Part shown: piece by piece, positions 1 through 8,655 of the stretch | Position numbering within the stretch: the stretch's first letter is position 1 | Layout of the letters: every line of letters starts with the position of its first letter | From: Lachnospiraceae bacterium | GTDB lineage: Bacteria > Bacillota > Clostridia > Lachnospirales > Lachnospiraceae | NCBI GenBank assembly: GCA_017431345.1 | Contig: JAFRLH010000059.1 | Span: 1 to 64,000, forward strand | Length of the DNA: 64,000 bases | Direction: 5' to 3' | The notes under the pieces: model-generated | The model's database searches: none | What the model was told of the DNA's origin: nothing | The model's input: only the letters and a program-made list of their open reading frames with translations | Translations under genes and position numbers: made by a program

Positions 1-318
1 AGTAACACCAGCACCATCAATACCATCAGCGATTGTTGTAGATGCCTCGTCGCCATCAGACTGCCATTTTGCCTGTGTCTGTTTAGGATGTACAGTTATA
101 GCTTCAGCCTGACCTTCTTCAGTGCCATCCCAGGTGAGGATAGCTGTCATCTGCTCGGCATATGCGCTGCGCAGATTTGCCTTATCTGTTGCCTCACGGC
201 TCTTTTCCAGCTGGCTTGTGAACACCGGAATTGCAATGGCTACCAGTACAGCGATGATCGCTACAACGATCAGCAGTTCAGCGAGTGTGAATCCCTTTTT
301 GTTTCTGATTCTTTCCAT
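1..318 (-). CDS. pilA: Major type IV pilin (PilA-like), partial
   Basis: The gene starts with ATG at 318 behind a strong GGAGGA site and leaves the window at position 1, so only the first 106 residues are visible. The protein begins MERIRNKKG followed by FTLAELLIVVAIIAVL. This is a class III prepilin signal: a short basic leader, cleavage after Gly, Phe at +1, Glu at +5 and a hydrophobic N-terminal helix. PilD would cut and N-methylate it before assembly into the fibre. It is the last gene of the T4P locus and has its own promoter and long leader, which suits a pilin needed in large amounts. Calling it the major pilin is inferred from position and promoter; it could be a minor one. Confidence 0.85.
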   Translation of the reverse strand, partial: MERIRNKKGFTLAELLIVVAIIAVLVAIAIPVFTSQLEKSREATDKANLRSAYAEQMTAILTWDGTEEGQAEAITVHPKQTQAKWQSDGDEASTTIADGIDGAGVT

Positions 319-474
319 TTTTTGTCCTCCTGTAATACATGTATTTTTATGGTTCCGGATGAAGCTCGGCCGAATGAACATCCGGACCCATCCAGGTTTT
401 ATTTTCTGGCTGCCGGGAACAGCCGGTTTCTTTTTTTCTCGGGGCTGTTTCCTTAACCTTATGCCCCTATTATA
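319..474 (-). promoter_or_regulatory. pilA promoter with structured leader
   Basis: An extended -10 (TGC then TATAAT, read on the minus strand at 469-474) lies between pilO and pilA. No good -35 is seen. The leader is about 145 nt. It contains a GGCTG/CAGCC hairpin and, close to the ribosome site, a stem of TCCGGATG with CATCCGGA (354-386). The layout suggests separate, strong pilA transcription and an mRNA-stabilising leader. It does not match a c-di-GMP riboswitch that I recognise. Confidence 0.6.
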
Positions 475-529
475 GCACCTCTACGTCCAACGAACCGTCA
501 TTTAAAAACATTTTTTCAAAAAAGTATAT

Positions 530-1126
530 TTATTCTGTGACATTTTTCGTCTTCGCGGCATCCTCCGGCAGTCCGGAATCCGGCGTGCCGCCGACCATAG
601 TCTCATAGAAGGTCGCCATCATTTTCGCCGTTGTCACACCGTCGTCAGCGATGGTACAGTTCACATCACCGATCAGACATCTGTACTCTCCGCTGCAGAG
701 CTTTGCCATGATGTCCTCTGCCGCGCGGTAGGTGGGTGTCTTGTACTGCAGGGTAAATGCCCTGCGGATCTGGTCTCCGTTCCTCGTCACTTCGGAAAAT
801 TCCACCGAATAATCGCCGGCTTCCGAAAGGATATCATTTAAGAACGCGACCTCTGCCTTACTGTTGTTATAGCTTTCCATCCTGGAGGCTTCCCCGGAAC
901 CGATCAGATCATCGACTTCGTTCTGCATCTTCTCCAGATTGGCGACGCGTGTCTGTACTGCCAGCAGTTCTGTCTCCAGCGACTGCTTTTCCGCTTCGGA
1001 GGAAGCGATCGAACTGCGCACATTCTGGTCCACCAGCTTGTAATAGACAAGACCGACCAGGATCAGCGCGAGGACCAGCAGGAGGATCTTCTCCGTTCTG
1101 GTGAAATTTCTGCTCATGATCTTCAC
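530..1126 (-). CDS. pilO: PilO-like type IV pilus inner-membrane protein
   Basis: A protein of 198 residues with a short basic cytoplasmic start, one membrane helix at about 13-30 (KILLLVLALILVGLVYY), a coiled coil at about 35-75 and a small extracytoplasmic domain. That is the PilO plan. PilO pairs with PilN to form the membrane scaffold that links PilM and the motor to the pilus base. I take GTG at 1126 as start: a GGAGG lies 9 nt upstream and the GTGA overlaps the pilN stop. ATG at 1117 is the alternative. Sequence similarity is low in this family, so the call rests on topology and on the pilM-pilN-pilO order. Confidence 0.8.
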   Translation of the reverse strand: MKIMSRNFTRTEKILLLVLALILVGLVYYKLVDQNVRSSIASSEAEKQSLETELLAVQTRVANLEKMQNEVDDLIGSGEASRMESYNNSKAEVAFLNDILSEAGDYSVEFSEVTRNGDQIRRAFTLQYKTPTYRAAEDIMAKLCSGEYRCLIGDVNCTIADDGVTTAKMMATFYETMVGGTPDSGLPEDAAKTKNVTE

Positions 1127-1833
1127 TGCGCCTCACCTCCTTCCGCCGTCTCCGGGCTGTCAGGCTGTTCCGCTGCCGCCGCGTCTCCGGCTTCCGTGTC
1201 CGGATACCGCAGATAGATCGTATACGCCGCTTCTACATCGGTGCGCACTTCGTTTTTCTCGCTCCGGTCCGCCGTTTTGATCACGCACTGATCAACGATC
1301 GGTTCCTGTTCCAGGACCTGCGAGAGCCTGTTGAGTTCTTTCAGGGAATGACCCTTCATATTCAGGGTCATGATATTCTCACTGACCGTCCAGCTCTTTA
1401 ACGTGAACCCTTCCTGCAGTGCTTTTTCTACAAGTGCCATCACTTCCACGCGGTCCACTCTCTCGAGTTCCTCAGGAGTCATGCCGGAATAAGTGTAGTG
1501 TGCGTATTTGTCTTCTACATCCGAATAGAAGGAAAGTCTTTCATAAGCTGCTTCCAGATCCGTTCTCATCTGATTCGCTTCCCCGGCTGCCCGGTTTGCC
1601 GCGATGAGCCGGTCGGCGACCGCGAACTTTCCGAACACTGCTGCCAGCAGACAGATCAGGATGATCGCGGGTATCGCGATCTGCGGTTTAATCTGCCGCT
1701 CATCTTTCAGAGCCAGATTGATGGTCGTCTTGTCAGGGAGCTTCCCTCTTGTCTTTCCACCGGACCTGCCGATCTCCATGGACAGCAGGCTTTTCTTTTC
1801 CGCTGCAGGTTTTCTGCTCTTTTTACCAGCCAC
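1123..1833 (-). CDS. pilN: PilN-like type IV pilus inner-membrane protein
   Basis: About 236 residues. The N-terminal 50 residues are basic and cytoplasmic, followed by one membrane helix (IAIPAIILICLLAAVFG), a coiled coil, a ferredoxin-like extracytoplasmic region and an acidic tail. In known T4P systems the PilN N-terminus binds a groove of PilM, and the outer domain dimerises with PilO. GTG at 1833 is preferred because AGGGAGGT lies 8 nt before it; an upstream GTG at 1854 has no ribosome site. The gene overlaps pilO by 4 nt and starts just inside the pilM end, so the three are translationally coupled. Confidence 0.8.
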   Translation of the reverse strand: MAGKKSRKPAAEKKSLLSMEIGRSGGKTRGKLPDKTTINLALKDERQIKPQIAIPAIILICLLAAVFGKFAVADRLIAANRAAGEANQMRTDLEAAYERLSFYSDVEDKYAHYTYSGMTPEELERVDRVEVMALVEKALQEGFTLKSWTVSENIMTLNMKGHSLKELNRLSQVLEQEPIVDQCVIKTADRSEKNEVRTDVEAAYTIYLRYPDTEAGDAAAAEQPDSPETAEGGEAQ

Positions 1834-1850
1834 TTGCTCTACCTCCCTGA

Positions 1851-2882
1851 TCACTCAAACGTAATGCCGATCGCCTGGACGAAGCTGTTGCATTCCGGGA
1901 TCGATGCGCCGCCCGGGACCAGCTCCGCCGCCGGATGAAGCTCCATATCGAGCATCTCGCCGATGGCATCCGTAAGGGGTCTGATCACTGCCCCGCCGCC
2001 GCAGAGCCAGAGGTCAGACAGTGTACTGTCGGGATTGCTGAAACGGTAGAAATTCATAGCCCTCATGAGCTCTACCGCGATGTTTTCGTACGCATTCAGA
2101 CATTCTTCCCGCTCGAGACAGTTCTCATAGTTGTTCATCAGGTAAGTATGGGCAAGGTGCACATCCACGCCGAAAGCATCCGAGATCACTTCATCCAGCG
2201 TAGAAAGCCCGATCTCCAGCACACGTGTTGCAACATGTCTGTCGCCCCGGAACATGTACAGGCGGATCGCTTCGTAACCGAGATCCAGGATCCCGAATTC
2301 ATCGGCCGTCTGATACAGTCTGTCCTTTCCTGCCCGGATCAGGGAAATGTAGGTGCAAAGCGCCGGGGCTGCGATTTTCATCCGCAGGCCTGCCTTCCGC
2401 AGGATCGCCTGCGCGTCCTCCAGCACTGAGCGCTGGGCGCCGACAGCCATCAGACTCATCTTCTTACCGGTGGTCTCCCCGGCTTCTGCCCCGGAAAACG
2501 CATCCTGCCCTGCTTCCTCTTCGTCCTTCAGCACCGCGTAATCGAACACATAGTCCCTGATCTCGCCGGTAATGTAGTCATTGAACTCGAACGGGAGATT
2601 ATAGACAAGCTGATCCACGGTCATCTGCGGCATGCTGACATTCTTCACATACACCGCTTCATTCGGCAGGACGACTGCCGCATAATTCGCTTTCAGCTTA
2701 TTGTCCTTCATCGTGGTCCGGATGAGCTCGCTCATCGTCTCCCTGGAAGTGATCCTTCCTTCCATCATCAGATTTTCGGGCATGGCTGCGGAAACGGTGC
2801 TGATCACCTCCCCGCCGGCAACCAATGCCAGTTTCAGCTGGTCATAGCCGATATCTATTCCGAGAATCGTTTTCTTAGCCAT
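1851..2882 (-). CDS. pilM: PilM, actin-like ATPase of the pilus platform
   Basis: A protein of 343 residues that begins MAKKTILGIDIGYDQLKLAL, the phosphate-1 loop of the actin/FtsA fold. Further actin-fold landmarks are GILDLGYEAIRLYMFRG near the middle and LWLCGGGAVIRPL near the C-terminus. PilM forms a cytoplasmic ring that bridges PilN to the PilC/ATPase motor. ATG at 2882 has AAGGGAG 7 nt upstream and is a better start than TTG at 2888. It follows pilD by 12 nt. The length matches the family. Confidence 0.88.
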   Translation of the reverse strand: MAKKTILGIDIGYDQLKLALVAGGEVISTVSAAMPENLMMEGRITSRETMSELIRTTMKDNKLKANYAAVVLPNEAVYVKNVSMPQMTVDQLVYNLPFEFNDYITGEIRDYVFDYAVLKDEEEAGQDAFSGAEAGETTGKKMSLMAVGAQRSVLEDAQAILRKAGLRMKIAAPALCTYISLIRAGKDRLYQTADEFGILDLGYEAIRLYMFRGDRHVATRVLEIGLSTLDEVISDAFGVDVHLAHTYLMNNYENCLEREECLNAYENIAVELMRAMNFYRFSNPDSTLSDLWLCGGGAVIRPLTDAIGEMLDMELHPAAELVPGGASIPECNSFVQAIGITFE

Positions 2883-2894
2883 TGTCAAACTCCC

Positions 2895-3686
2895 TTACAA
2901 CAGTCCCATATACCAGTTTATCAGCGGATCCCCGAACAACAGTACCAGCGCTGCGGCTCCGGCGATCCATGGACCAAACGGAAATGCTTTTCCTTCTCCC
3001 CCGTTCCCTGACCGCAGCTTTGCGTAGAGCAGGCCGGCAGCACAAGCCAGGATCAGAGTAAACAGCGTTCCTGCAGGTCCGAGATACAGTCCGATTACGA
3101 AGAACAGTTTTATGTCTCCTCCCCCGAGGGATTCTCTTCCGAGCATCTTATCGAGGATCAGGGAGACCAGCAGAAGTCCGCCTCCGCAGACAACTGCTGC
3201 TATAATACAGGGTACAGCGTCTCTGAAACCGTCAAACACGGCGAAAGATGTACCGAGCCAGGCAAGGATGGAAATGATATGACATCCGTCCGGGATCACC
3301 ATGTCTTCCAGGTCTGTCAGTGTAAGCAGAAACAGGCAGCAGAGGAAGATATAATTCCGCAGGCACAGGACCGTCAGATCAAATTTCAGCAGGCAGGCGA
3401 CAGAGACCGCCGCGAAGATCAGTTCGGTCAGCGGATACCGCGCCGGGATCTTCTCTCCGCAGTAGCGGCATTTGCCTTTCAGGAACAGCCAGCTGAAGAC
3501 CGGAATCAGATCCGGGGCGCCGAGCGCATGTCCGCACGTCGGGCAGTGACTCCTTCCGTTTAAAAAGGATTCCCCGTGCACGATACGCCAGGCCGCGCAG
3601 TTCAGGAAAGAACCGAGGCTGGCACCGAGCGCTGCGGCAAGAATCGTACAGTATATCAATAATGGTGTGTATTCGTAGATGGACAT
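2895..3686 (-). CDS. pilD: Prepilin peptidase / N-methyltransferase (A24A)
   Basis: A polytopic membrane protein of 263 residues. It has the cytoplasmic four-Cys motif (CPTCG ... CRYCG, about residues 48-80) that binds zinc in PilD, the first catalytic aspartate region (LTDLEDMVIPD) and the second one, GGGDIKLFF. It removes the leader of prepilins after Gly and methylates the new N-terminal residue. Its substrates are probably the pilins of this locus (around 318, 10,923 and 11,592). Start ATG at 3686 has GGGAGAGG upstream. Both active-site Asp residues and all four Cys are present, so it should be active. Confidence 0.93.
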   Translation of the reverse strand: MSIYEYTPLLIYCTILAAALGASLGSFLNCAAWRIVHGESFLNGRSHCPTCGHALGAPDLIPVFSWLFLKGKCRYCGEKIPARYPLTELIFAAVSVACLLKFDLTVLCLRNYIFLCCLFLLTLTDLEDMVIPDGCHIISILAWLGTSFAVFDGFRDAVPCIIAAVVCGGGLLLVSLILDKMLGRESLGGGDIKLFFVIGLYLGPAGTLFTLILACAAGLLYAKLRSGNGGEGKAFPFGPWIAGAAALVLLFGDPLINWYMGLL

Positions 3687-3719
3687 TACCTCTCCCGGCG
3701 CTGACGCGGTGCTTACCGG

Positions 3720-4439
3720 TTACTGATAAGCATCGCCGTCCCAGCCATCATTCGAGCGCCAGATGGCGCAGTAATTTTCATCGGCATAGACGAAATAACA
3801 TACCTCGCCGTTCTTTGCCGTACCCATCCCTTTCCGGGCTGTCTTTGCCGAGAATGTGAAATCCCCGGCCGTGCCGTAGTAACAGACAACGCCGTCATAG
3901 CCGTTTGTCGTCTTTGTGCCGCGGTGGATCATTTCCTCCACAGTCACATGCGTACAGACAAGTTTCCGGCCGTTGACTGTGATCTCCAGCGTTTCCGGAT
4001 CGTTCTTTCCGTCCGGGACTGTTTTCTTTCGTTTATCCTCCAGCTTCTGCAGCGCATAGGAAGCGTTCAGCCTGGTGCGTCTTCTGACATCCGGATCATG
4101 CAGGCCGCAGACTGGCTCGAAGATCCCGTTTTTATCCCTGATCAGATAAATGTTGCCATGCACCGGGCAGAGATCCTCTCTCGCGGGCATTACTTCCTCC
4201 AGCGCATCCCTGGCGTCCTGGATGCTTCCCTGCTCAAAGCTGTCCATATATTCTATGATCAGCCCGTCACCGGCGGATTTCATCGCCTGTTCGCAGCCGA
4301 TCCGCTCTGCGCGGTAACGGAACGCTTTCATGGCCGGGATGCCGATGATGAACAGCATGAGGCCGATCAGGATGAGGACAAGCACGACCGTCCGGTTCAC
4401 GGAACCGCGCGTACTGCTGTTATCGTTCATTTTCTGCAT
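3720..4439 (-). CDS. Pilin-like protein with CPxHG motif, no class III leader
   Basis: A protein of 239 residues with a 17-residue cytoplasmic start, one hydrophobic helix (VVLVLILIGLMLFIIGI) and a long polar domain. At about residues 90-115 it has CPVHGNIYLIRD followed by CGLHD. This resembles the CPxGGxY...CSxHG signature of many Firmicute pseudopilins. The Gly-Phe-Thr-Leu-x-Glu cleavage site is missing. It lies between pilC and pilD, 3 nt from pilC. It is probably a membrane-anchored pilin-like accessory or tip protein. I do not recognise a family, and its role is inferred from position. Confidence 0.6.
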   Translation of the reverse strand: MQKMNDNSSTRGSVNRTVVLVLILIGLMLFIIGIPAMKAFRYRAERIGCEQAMKSAGDGLIIEYMDSFEQGSIQDARDALEEVMPAREDLCPVHGNIYLIRDKNGIFEPVCGLHDPDVRRRTRLNASYALQKLEDKRKKTVPDGKNDPETLEITVNGRKLVCTHVTVEEMIHRGTKTTNGYDGVVCYYGTAGDFTFSAKTARKGMGTAKNGEVCYFVYADENYCAIWRSNDGWDGDAYQ

Positions 4440-4442
4440 TCC

Positions 4443-5663
4443 TTACATCCCGTTGTACATGCTGAACATCGCCAGATAGATCGCAACTACGATATATCCC
4501 GCGACGACGCCCATGAAGATCAGCGTCGCCGGCTCCAGTTTCGCAAGCGCGGCTGCTGTCGCCTGTTCCAGTTCCGAATCATAGTAAGCCGCCGTCATCT
4601 CCAGCGTGGATTCCAGTTCCCCGCTCTCCTCGCCGACCGCCGCCATATCATTCATGATCTCCGGGAGGCACGCCGCTTCCTTCAGGCTTCGGCCGAGCGT
4701 ATTGCCGACCTCCAGCTTGGAAGTGATCTTTCCTACTTCCGTACTGATGTAATAGTTGGTCATCGTACGCGAAGTGATCGTGACGGCTTTCGTCATCGGC
4801 AGACCGGCGCCAAGCATCATCGCCATCGTGTTCGTGAACTGGCTGGCGGCACTGAGGATATTGATATTCCCGAGCACCGGCAGTTTCAGCATCAGCTTTG
4901 CAAGCTTCAGCCTGCCTTCCTCCGTATTGCCGTACAGCTTCACGGCAATCACGACCGCCGCGATAATGCCTACAATGTAATACCAGCTGTTCCGGAAAAA
5001 GTTCGAGATGACGATCAACGACATCGTGATTGCCGGCAGTTCTGAGCCCTGTTCATCAAAGATCGCCGTAAAGGTCGGTACAACTTTGACCATCAGGACG
5101 ATGACCACCACAACTGCGAGCAAAAGTACGAACGTCGGATAGATCATGGCGCCGCGGACTTTTCCCTTCAGCTTCATCTGTTTTGTATAATGTTCGCTCA
5201 CTGATTCGAATGCCGTTTCCAGATTGCCGGCTTCCTCTCCGGCATGGATCGTCTCCAGGAACGTCAGCGGCAGGATCTTCTTCCCGCGTTCCGCGAAGCT
5301 GGCTGACAGCGACCGGCCGGCCTCCACGTCCTCCGCGACCTGTTCCAGGATGTTCTTCAGCGGCTTGTCGGACATTTTATCTCCGATCAGATGCACCGTC
5401 CTGGCGATCGGAATACCGGCTTTCAGGATGACGGCGAACTGGCTGCACATCAGCGTAAAGGCCTTGTCATTGAGCTTCTTTCCGCCGATATCCCCTGTCA
5501 GGAATTCCGCTGCTTTGCTCTTCGTGCCCGCCAGCTGCAGCTGCAGCACGATCGGATAGCTTTCCTTTAATCTGGAAGCTGCATCCATCTCGTTGAAGCC
5601 TTCGATCAGTCCGGAGACCCGTTTACCGTCTCTGGAAACAGCTGTATATTTGTATTTTTCCAT
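4443..5663 (-). CDS. pilC: PilC/GspF-type platform membrane protein
   Basis: A protein of 406 residues with the duplicated T2SS-F architecture. Two cytoplasmic helical domains (around residues 65-190 and 270-390) alternate with three membrane helices, the first being GAMIYPTFVLLLAVVVVIVLM. The motifs FAERG...PLTFLETIHAGEEAGNLE and, in the second half, GEESGELESTL are typical. PilC sits under the growing fibre and is turned by PilB or PilT to add or remove pilins. It follows pilT by 16 nt. Length and both halves are intact. Confidence 0.93.
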   Translation of the reverse strand: MEKYKYTAVSRDGKRVSGLIEGFNEMDAASRLKESYPIVLQLQLAGTKSKAAEFLTGDIGGKKLNDKAFTLMCSQFAVILKAGIPIARTVHLIGDKMSDKPLKNILEQVAEDVEAGRSLSASFAERGKKILPLTFLETIHAGEEAGNLETAFESVSEHYTKQMKLKGKVRGAMIYPTFVLLLAVVVVIVLMVKVVPTFTAIFDEQGSELPAITMSLIVISNFFRNSWYYIVGIIAAVVIAVKLYGNTEEGRLKLAKLMLKLPVLGNINILSAASQFTNTMAMMLGAGLPMTKAVTITSRTMTNYYISTEVGKITSKLEVGNTLGRSLKEAACLPEIMNDMAAVGEESGELESTLEMTAAYYDSELEQATAAALAKLEPATLIFMGVVAGYIVVAIYLAMFSMYNGM

Positions 5664-5679
5664 GCGAACAGCCCTTTCC

Positions 5680-6729
5680 TTACGCGTTCTTTCTTACATA
5701 CTCCTGCTCATGGGCATAATGCAGCGCATCTTCCTTTGAGATCAGCCGGCTGCGGACGAGCCGCACCAGCGCCTGATCCATCGTCTGTCCGCCGATCGCG
5801 GCACTGGTCGCGATGGCGTTCACGATCTGCGGCGTGTTGCCGTTGCGGATCAGGTTCCGGATGGCGTCCGTGACGACCATCATTTCACAGGCAAGCGCTC
5901 TCCCGCCGCCTCTCTTCGGGATCAGCTGCTGGGTAATGACCGCCTGCAGGCACATCGAAAGCTGCAGCCGGATCTGGGTCTGCATGCCCTCCGGGAATAC
6001 CTGCACGATACGGTCGACCGCATCAGAGGCGCTGCCGGTATGCAGCGTGCCAAAGACCAGATGGCCTGTCTCAGCGGCTGTGATCGCCGTCTCGATCGTC
6101 TCCCGGTCACGCATTTCACCGATCAGGATCACGTTCGGATCCTCTCGCAGGCTGGCGCGAAGCCCGGCCGCGAAGCTCATCGTATCCTTTCCGACTTCGC
6201 GCTGGTTGATCGCCGCCTTGTCCGGTACATAGATATATTCCACCGGATCCTCCAGCGTCACGATATGACAGCATTTCGTATGATTGATATGATCCAGGAT
6301 CGCCGCGAGCGTCGTCGATTTACCGGAACCGGTCTCACCGGTGATCAGCACAATGCCTTTGTGCAGATCCGGGAGCATCAGCGCTGCCGGGGGAAGCCCC
6401 AGCGTGTCCAGCTTCGGGATCCGGTCGGACAGGATACGCAGTGCGACCGAAGGCATGCCCTGCTGCCGGAAGATATGGATACGGCAGCGGTTCCCGGCGA
6501 AGGTCGCGGCGGAGTCCAGTTCTCCCGTGCGTTCATATTCCTGCCAGGCCGGCTCGGTGCCGGCAAGGGATTTCGCGTACTGAATGCAGTCATGGGCCGA
6601 AAGCGGCTCGTCTGACATGTTTTCCAGCATGCCGTTCCGACGGTATTTCGGCGGCAGATTGTAGATCAGATGAATGTCCGAGGCGCCGTCTCCGCGTGCC
6701 TGCAGGACGAGTTCTTCTATAGTAAGCAT
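5680..6729 (-). CDS. pilT: PilT retraction ATPase
   Basis: A protein of 349 residues with an N-terminal PAS-like domain and a C-terminal RecA-like domain. Visible motifs are Walker A GETGSGKSTT (about 127-136), the Asp box EDPNVILIGEMRD, Walker B and the His box GHLVFGTLHT. PilT is the hexameric motor that depolymerises the fibre, which gives twitching or DNA uptake. Its presence shows the pilus is built to retract. Start ATG at 6729 has AGGAG upstream. It lies after pilB, separated by a copy of the dispersed ~58 bp repeat. Confidence 0.93.
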   Translation of the reverse strand: MLTIEELVLQARGDGASDIHLIYNLPPKYRRNGMLENMSDEPLSAHDCIQYAKSLAGTEPAWQEYERTGELDSAATFAGNRCRIHIFRQQGMPSVALRILSDRIPKLDTLGLPPAALMLPDLHKGIVLITGETGSGKSTTLAAILDHINHTKCCHIVTLEDPVEYIYVPDKAAINQREVGKDTMSFAAGLRASLREDPNVILIGEMRDRETIETAITAAETGHLVFGTLHTGSASDAVDRIVQVFPEGMQTQIRLQLSMCLQAVITQQLIPKRGGGRALACEMMVVTDAIRNLIRNGNTPQIVNAIATSAAIGGQTMDQALVRLVRSRLISKEDALHYAHEQEYVRKNA

Positions 6730-6758
6730 ATCAATCTCCTGTGTGTATATCAGTTACA

Positions 6759-6814
6759 GTAAAACCGAAGACTTTACGGCGAGGATCCTTCGTCGCAGGC
6801 TCCTCTGGATGACA
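6759..6814 (+). repeat. Dispersed ~58 bp repeat, copy 1
   Basis: The unit runs from GTAAAACCG through the conserved core GGATCCTTCGTCGC to CTGGATGACA. It lies in the gap between pilB and pilT. The four other full copies are at 11,698, 12,189, 13,133 and 50,321. All four copies inside the pilus locus have the same orientation. Confidence 0.85.
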
Positions 6815-6836
6815 ACATCCCTGTCATGCTGACGTC

Positions 6837-8588
6837 TTAAATATCCTCATAGACGACACGCAGCACTTCCTCCGCTGTCGTCACGCCTTCCTCCACCAGC
6901 TTCAGCGCATTTTCCTTCAGGGACACGAATCCGCTCGACGGATCGGTCAGCATCGCCTCGATCGCTTCTCTTCCCTTCCGCGCAGCGATCATTCTCCTTA
7001 CCTTGATCCCCAGCGGGAAGATCTCGAATACGCCGGTCCTGCCGCGGTACCCTGTATCAAAGCATTCCGGGCATCCGCAGCCCTTGTAAAACACTCTGTC
7101 CGGTCTGTACGGAAGTCCCAGTTCATCCTGCTCTTCCTCATCCGGGGTATACGCCTGCTTGCAGTTCGGGCAGATCTTTCTCACCAGACGCTGGGAGAAC
7201 ACGCCCTTCAGCGCGCTGGCTACCAGATACGGCTCCACACCCATATCTGTCAGACGTTCGATCGTGCCGACCGCATCGCTTGTATGGATCGTTGACAGAA
7301 CTACATGGCCGGTAATGGCGGAACGCATTGCGATCTCTGCCGTCTCACCGTCACGGATCTCACCGATACCGATGATATCCGGGTCCTGACGCAGGATGGC
7401 GCGCAGGCCTTTCGCGAACGTCATGCCGGTCTTTTCATTGATCTGTACCTGGTTCACGCCGTCAATATTGTATTCCACCGGATCTTCCAGCGTGACCAGA
7501 TTCACGTCGCGCTTGTTCAGATCGTGGATCATCGAATACATCGTCGTGGACTTACCGCTTCCGGTAGGACCGACGATCAGAATCACGCCGCTCTTGATCC
7601 TGATCAGCTTCTCATATTTATGAATGTCGTCACCGCGCAGCCCGATGGAATCCCGGTTCAGGCGCATGCCGGATTTATCCAGAAGTCTGGCGACGATCTT
7701 CTCTCCGTAGACTGTCGGCAGGGTAGAGATACGGAGATCAATATCCTTGTCCCGCACTTTTACATTGAACCGGCCGTCCTGAGGCACACGGCGCTCCGTG
7801 ATGTCCATATTCGACATGACTTTGATACGCGAGATCACGGCAGCCTGCAGCTCCCGCGGTACGGTCAGGATATCCCGCAGCAATCCGTCGATTCTCATGC
7901 GGACGGAAAGCTCTTCCTCCCGCGGTTCCATATGGATATCGCTCGCGTGTTCCGTCACGGCACGCTCAATGATCGCGTTCACCAGACGGATCGCCGGCGC
8001 CTGGGCAGCGGATTCCTCTCCCACGATACTGGAAGTAAATGCTGCATCCGCCAGCTCGCCGGATCCCTCTCCGGAGAGCGCGGCTTCGCGCTTCATCTCT
8101 TCGATGGCTTTCGCTGCGCCTTCATTTCCGTACAGGATCTGGATCGCTCTTTCCACGGCTGATGACATCGCCACCATGGGAACGACTCTGCGGCGCACCG
8201 CTTTTCTCACTTCCTCGATCGCGTAGAAGTTCAGCGGATCGCTCATCGCCAGATACAGCTCATCCCGGAAAACGCGGACCGGAACGACCTGGTACTGCTT
8301 CGCGATATTCTTTGGAACGACCTGGGCCAGCTCCGTAGGAATATTGATCTTTCCGAGATCGACGAACTCGATGCCCAGCTGCATCTGCAGGGCTTCGATC
8401 AGATCGCTTTCCGTAATGATACCGTGATCCTGCAGGACCTCGCCGAGACGTTTTCCGGAACCTTTCTGAAGAGCCAATCCTTCTGCAAGCTGCTCTTCAT
8501 TGATCAGACCGGATGCAAGCAGGAGATCACCGAGACGCTGGGGTCTTCTGTTCTGTTTTTTTGAGGTTGTATTACTTGTCGGTGCCAA
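6837..8588 (-). CDS. pilB: PilB extension ATPase with MshEN c-di-GMP-binding type N-domain
   Basis: A protein of 583 residues. The N-terminus carries two successive RLGxxL...GxI/L...L..L..Q motifs (RLGDLLLASGLINEEQL and RLGEVLQDHGIITESDL), the signature of MshEN domains that bind cyclic di-GMP in other PilB/MshE proteins. The C-terminal half has Walker A GPTGSGKSTT, the Asp box RQDPDIIGIGEIRD, the His box GHVVLSTIHT and a four-Cys zinc site (CPNC ... CGCPEC). It powers pilin addition. The best start is TTG at 8588 with GAGGG upstream; no ATG lies nearby. Confidence 0.93.
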   Translation of the reverse strand: MAPTSNTTSKKQNRRPQRLGDLLLASGLINEEQLAEGLALQKGSGKRLGEVLQDHGIITESDLIEALQMQLGIEFVDLGKINIPTELAQVVPKNIAKQYQVVPVRVFRDELYLAMSDPLNFYAIEEVRKAVRRRVVPMVAMSSAVERAIQILYGNEGAAKAIEEMKREAALSGEGSGELADAAFTSSIVGEESAAQAPAIRLVNAIIERAVTEHASDIHMEPREEELSVRMRIDGLLRDILTVPRELQAAVISRIKVMSNMDITERRVPQDGRFNVKVRDKDIDLRISTLPTVYGEKIVARLLDKSGMRLNRDSIGLRGDDIHKYEKLIRIKSGVILIVGPTGSGKSTTMYSMIHDLNKRDVNLVTLEDPVEYNIDGVNQVQINEKTGMTFAKGLRAILRQDPDIIGIGEIRDGETAEIAMRSAITGHVVLSTIHTSDAVGTIERLTDMGVEPYLVASALKGVFSQRLVRKICPNCKQAYTPDEEEQDELGLPYRPDRVFYKGCGCPECFDTGYRGRTGVFEIFPLGIKVRRMIAARKGREAIEAMLTDPSSGFVSLKENALKLVEEGVTTAEEVLRVVYEDI

Positions 8589-8655
8589 TGCAGTGCCCTC
8601 GTTTCCTTCTGCAGCGCCAATGTCTGCCAGGCGGAAAGAACAGTGTTCTCTCCTT

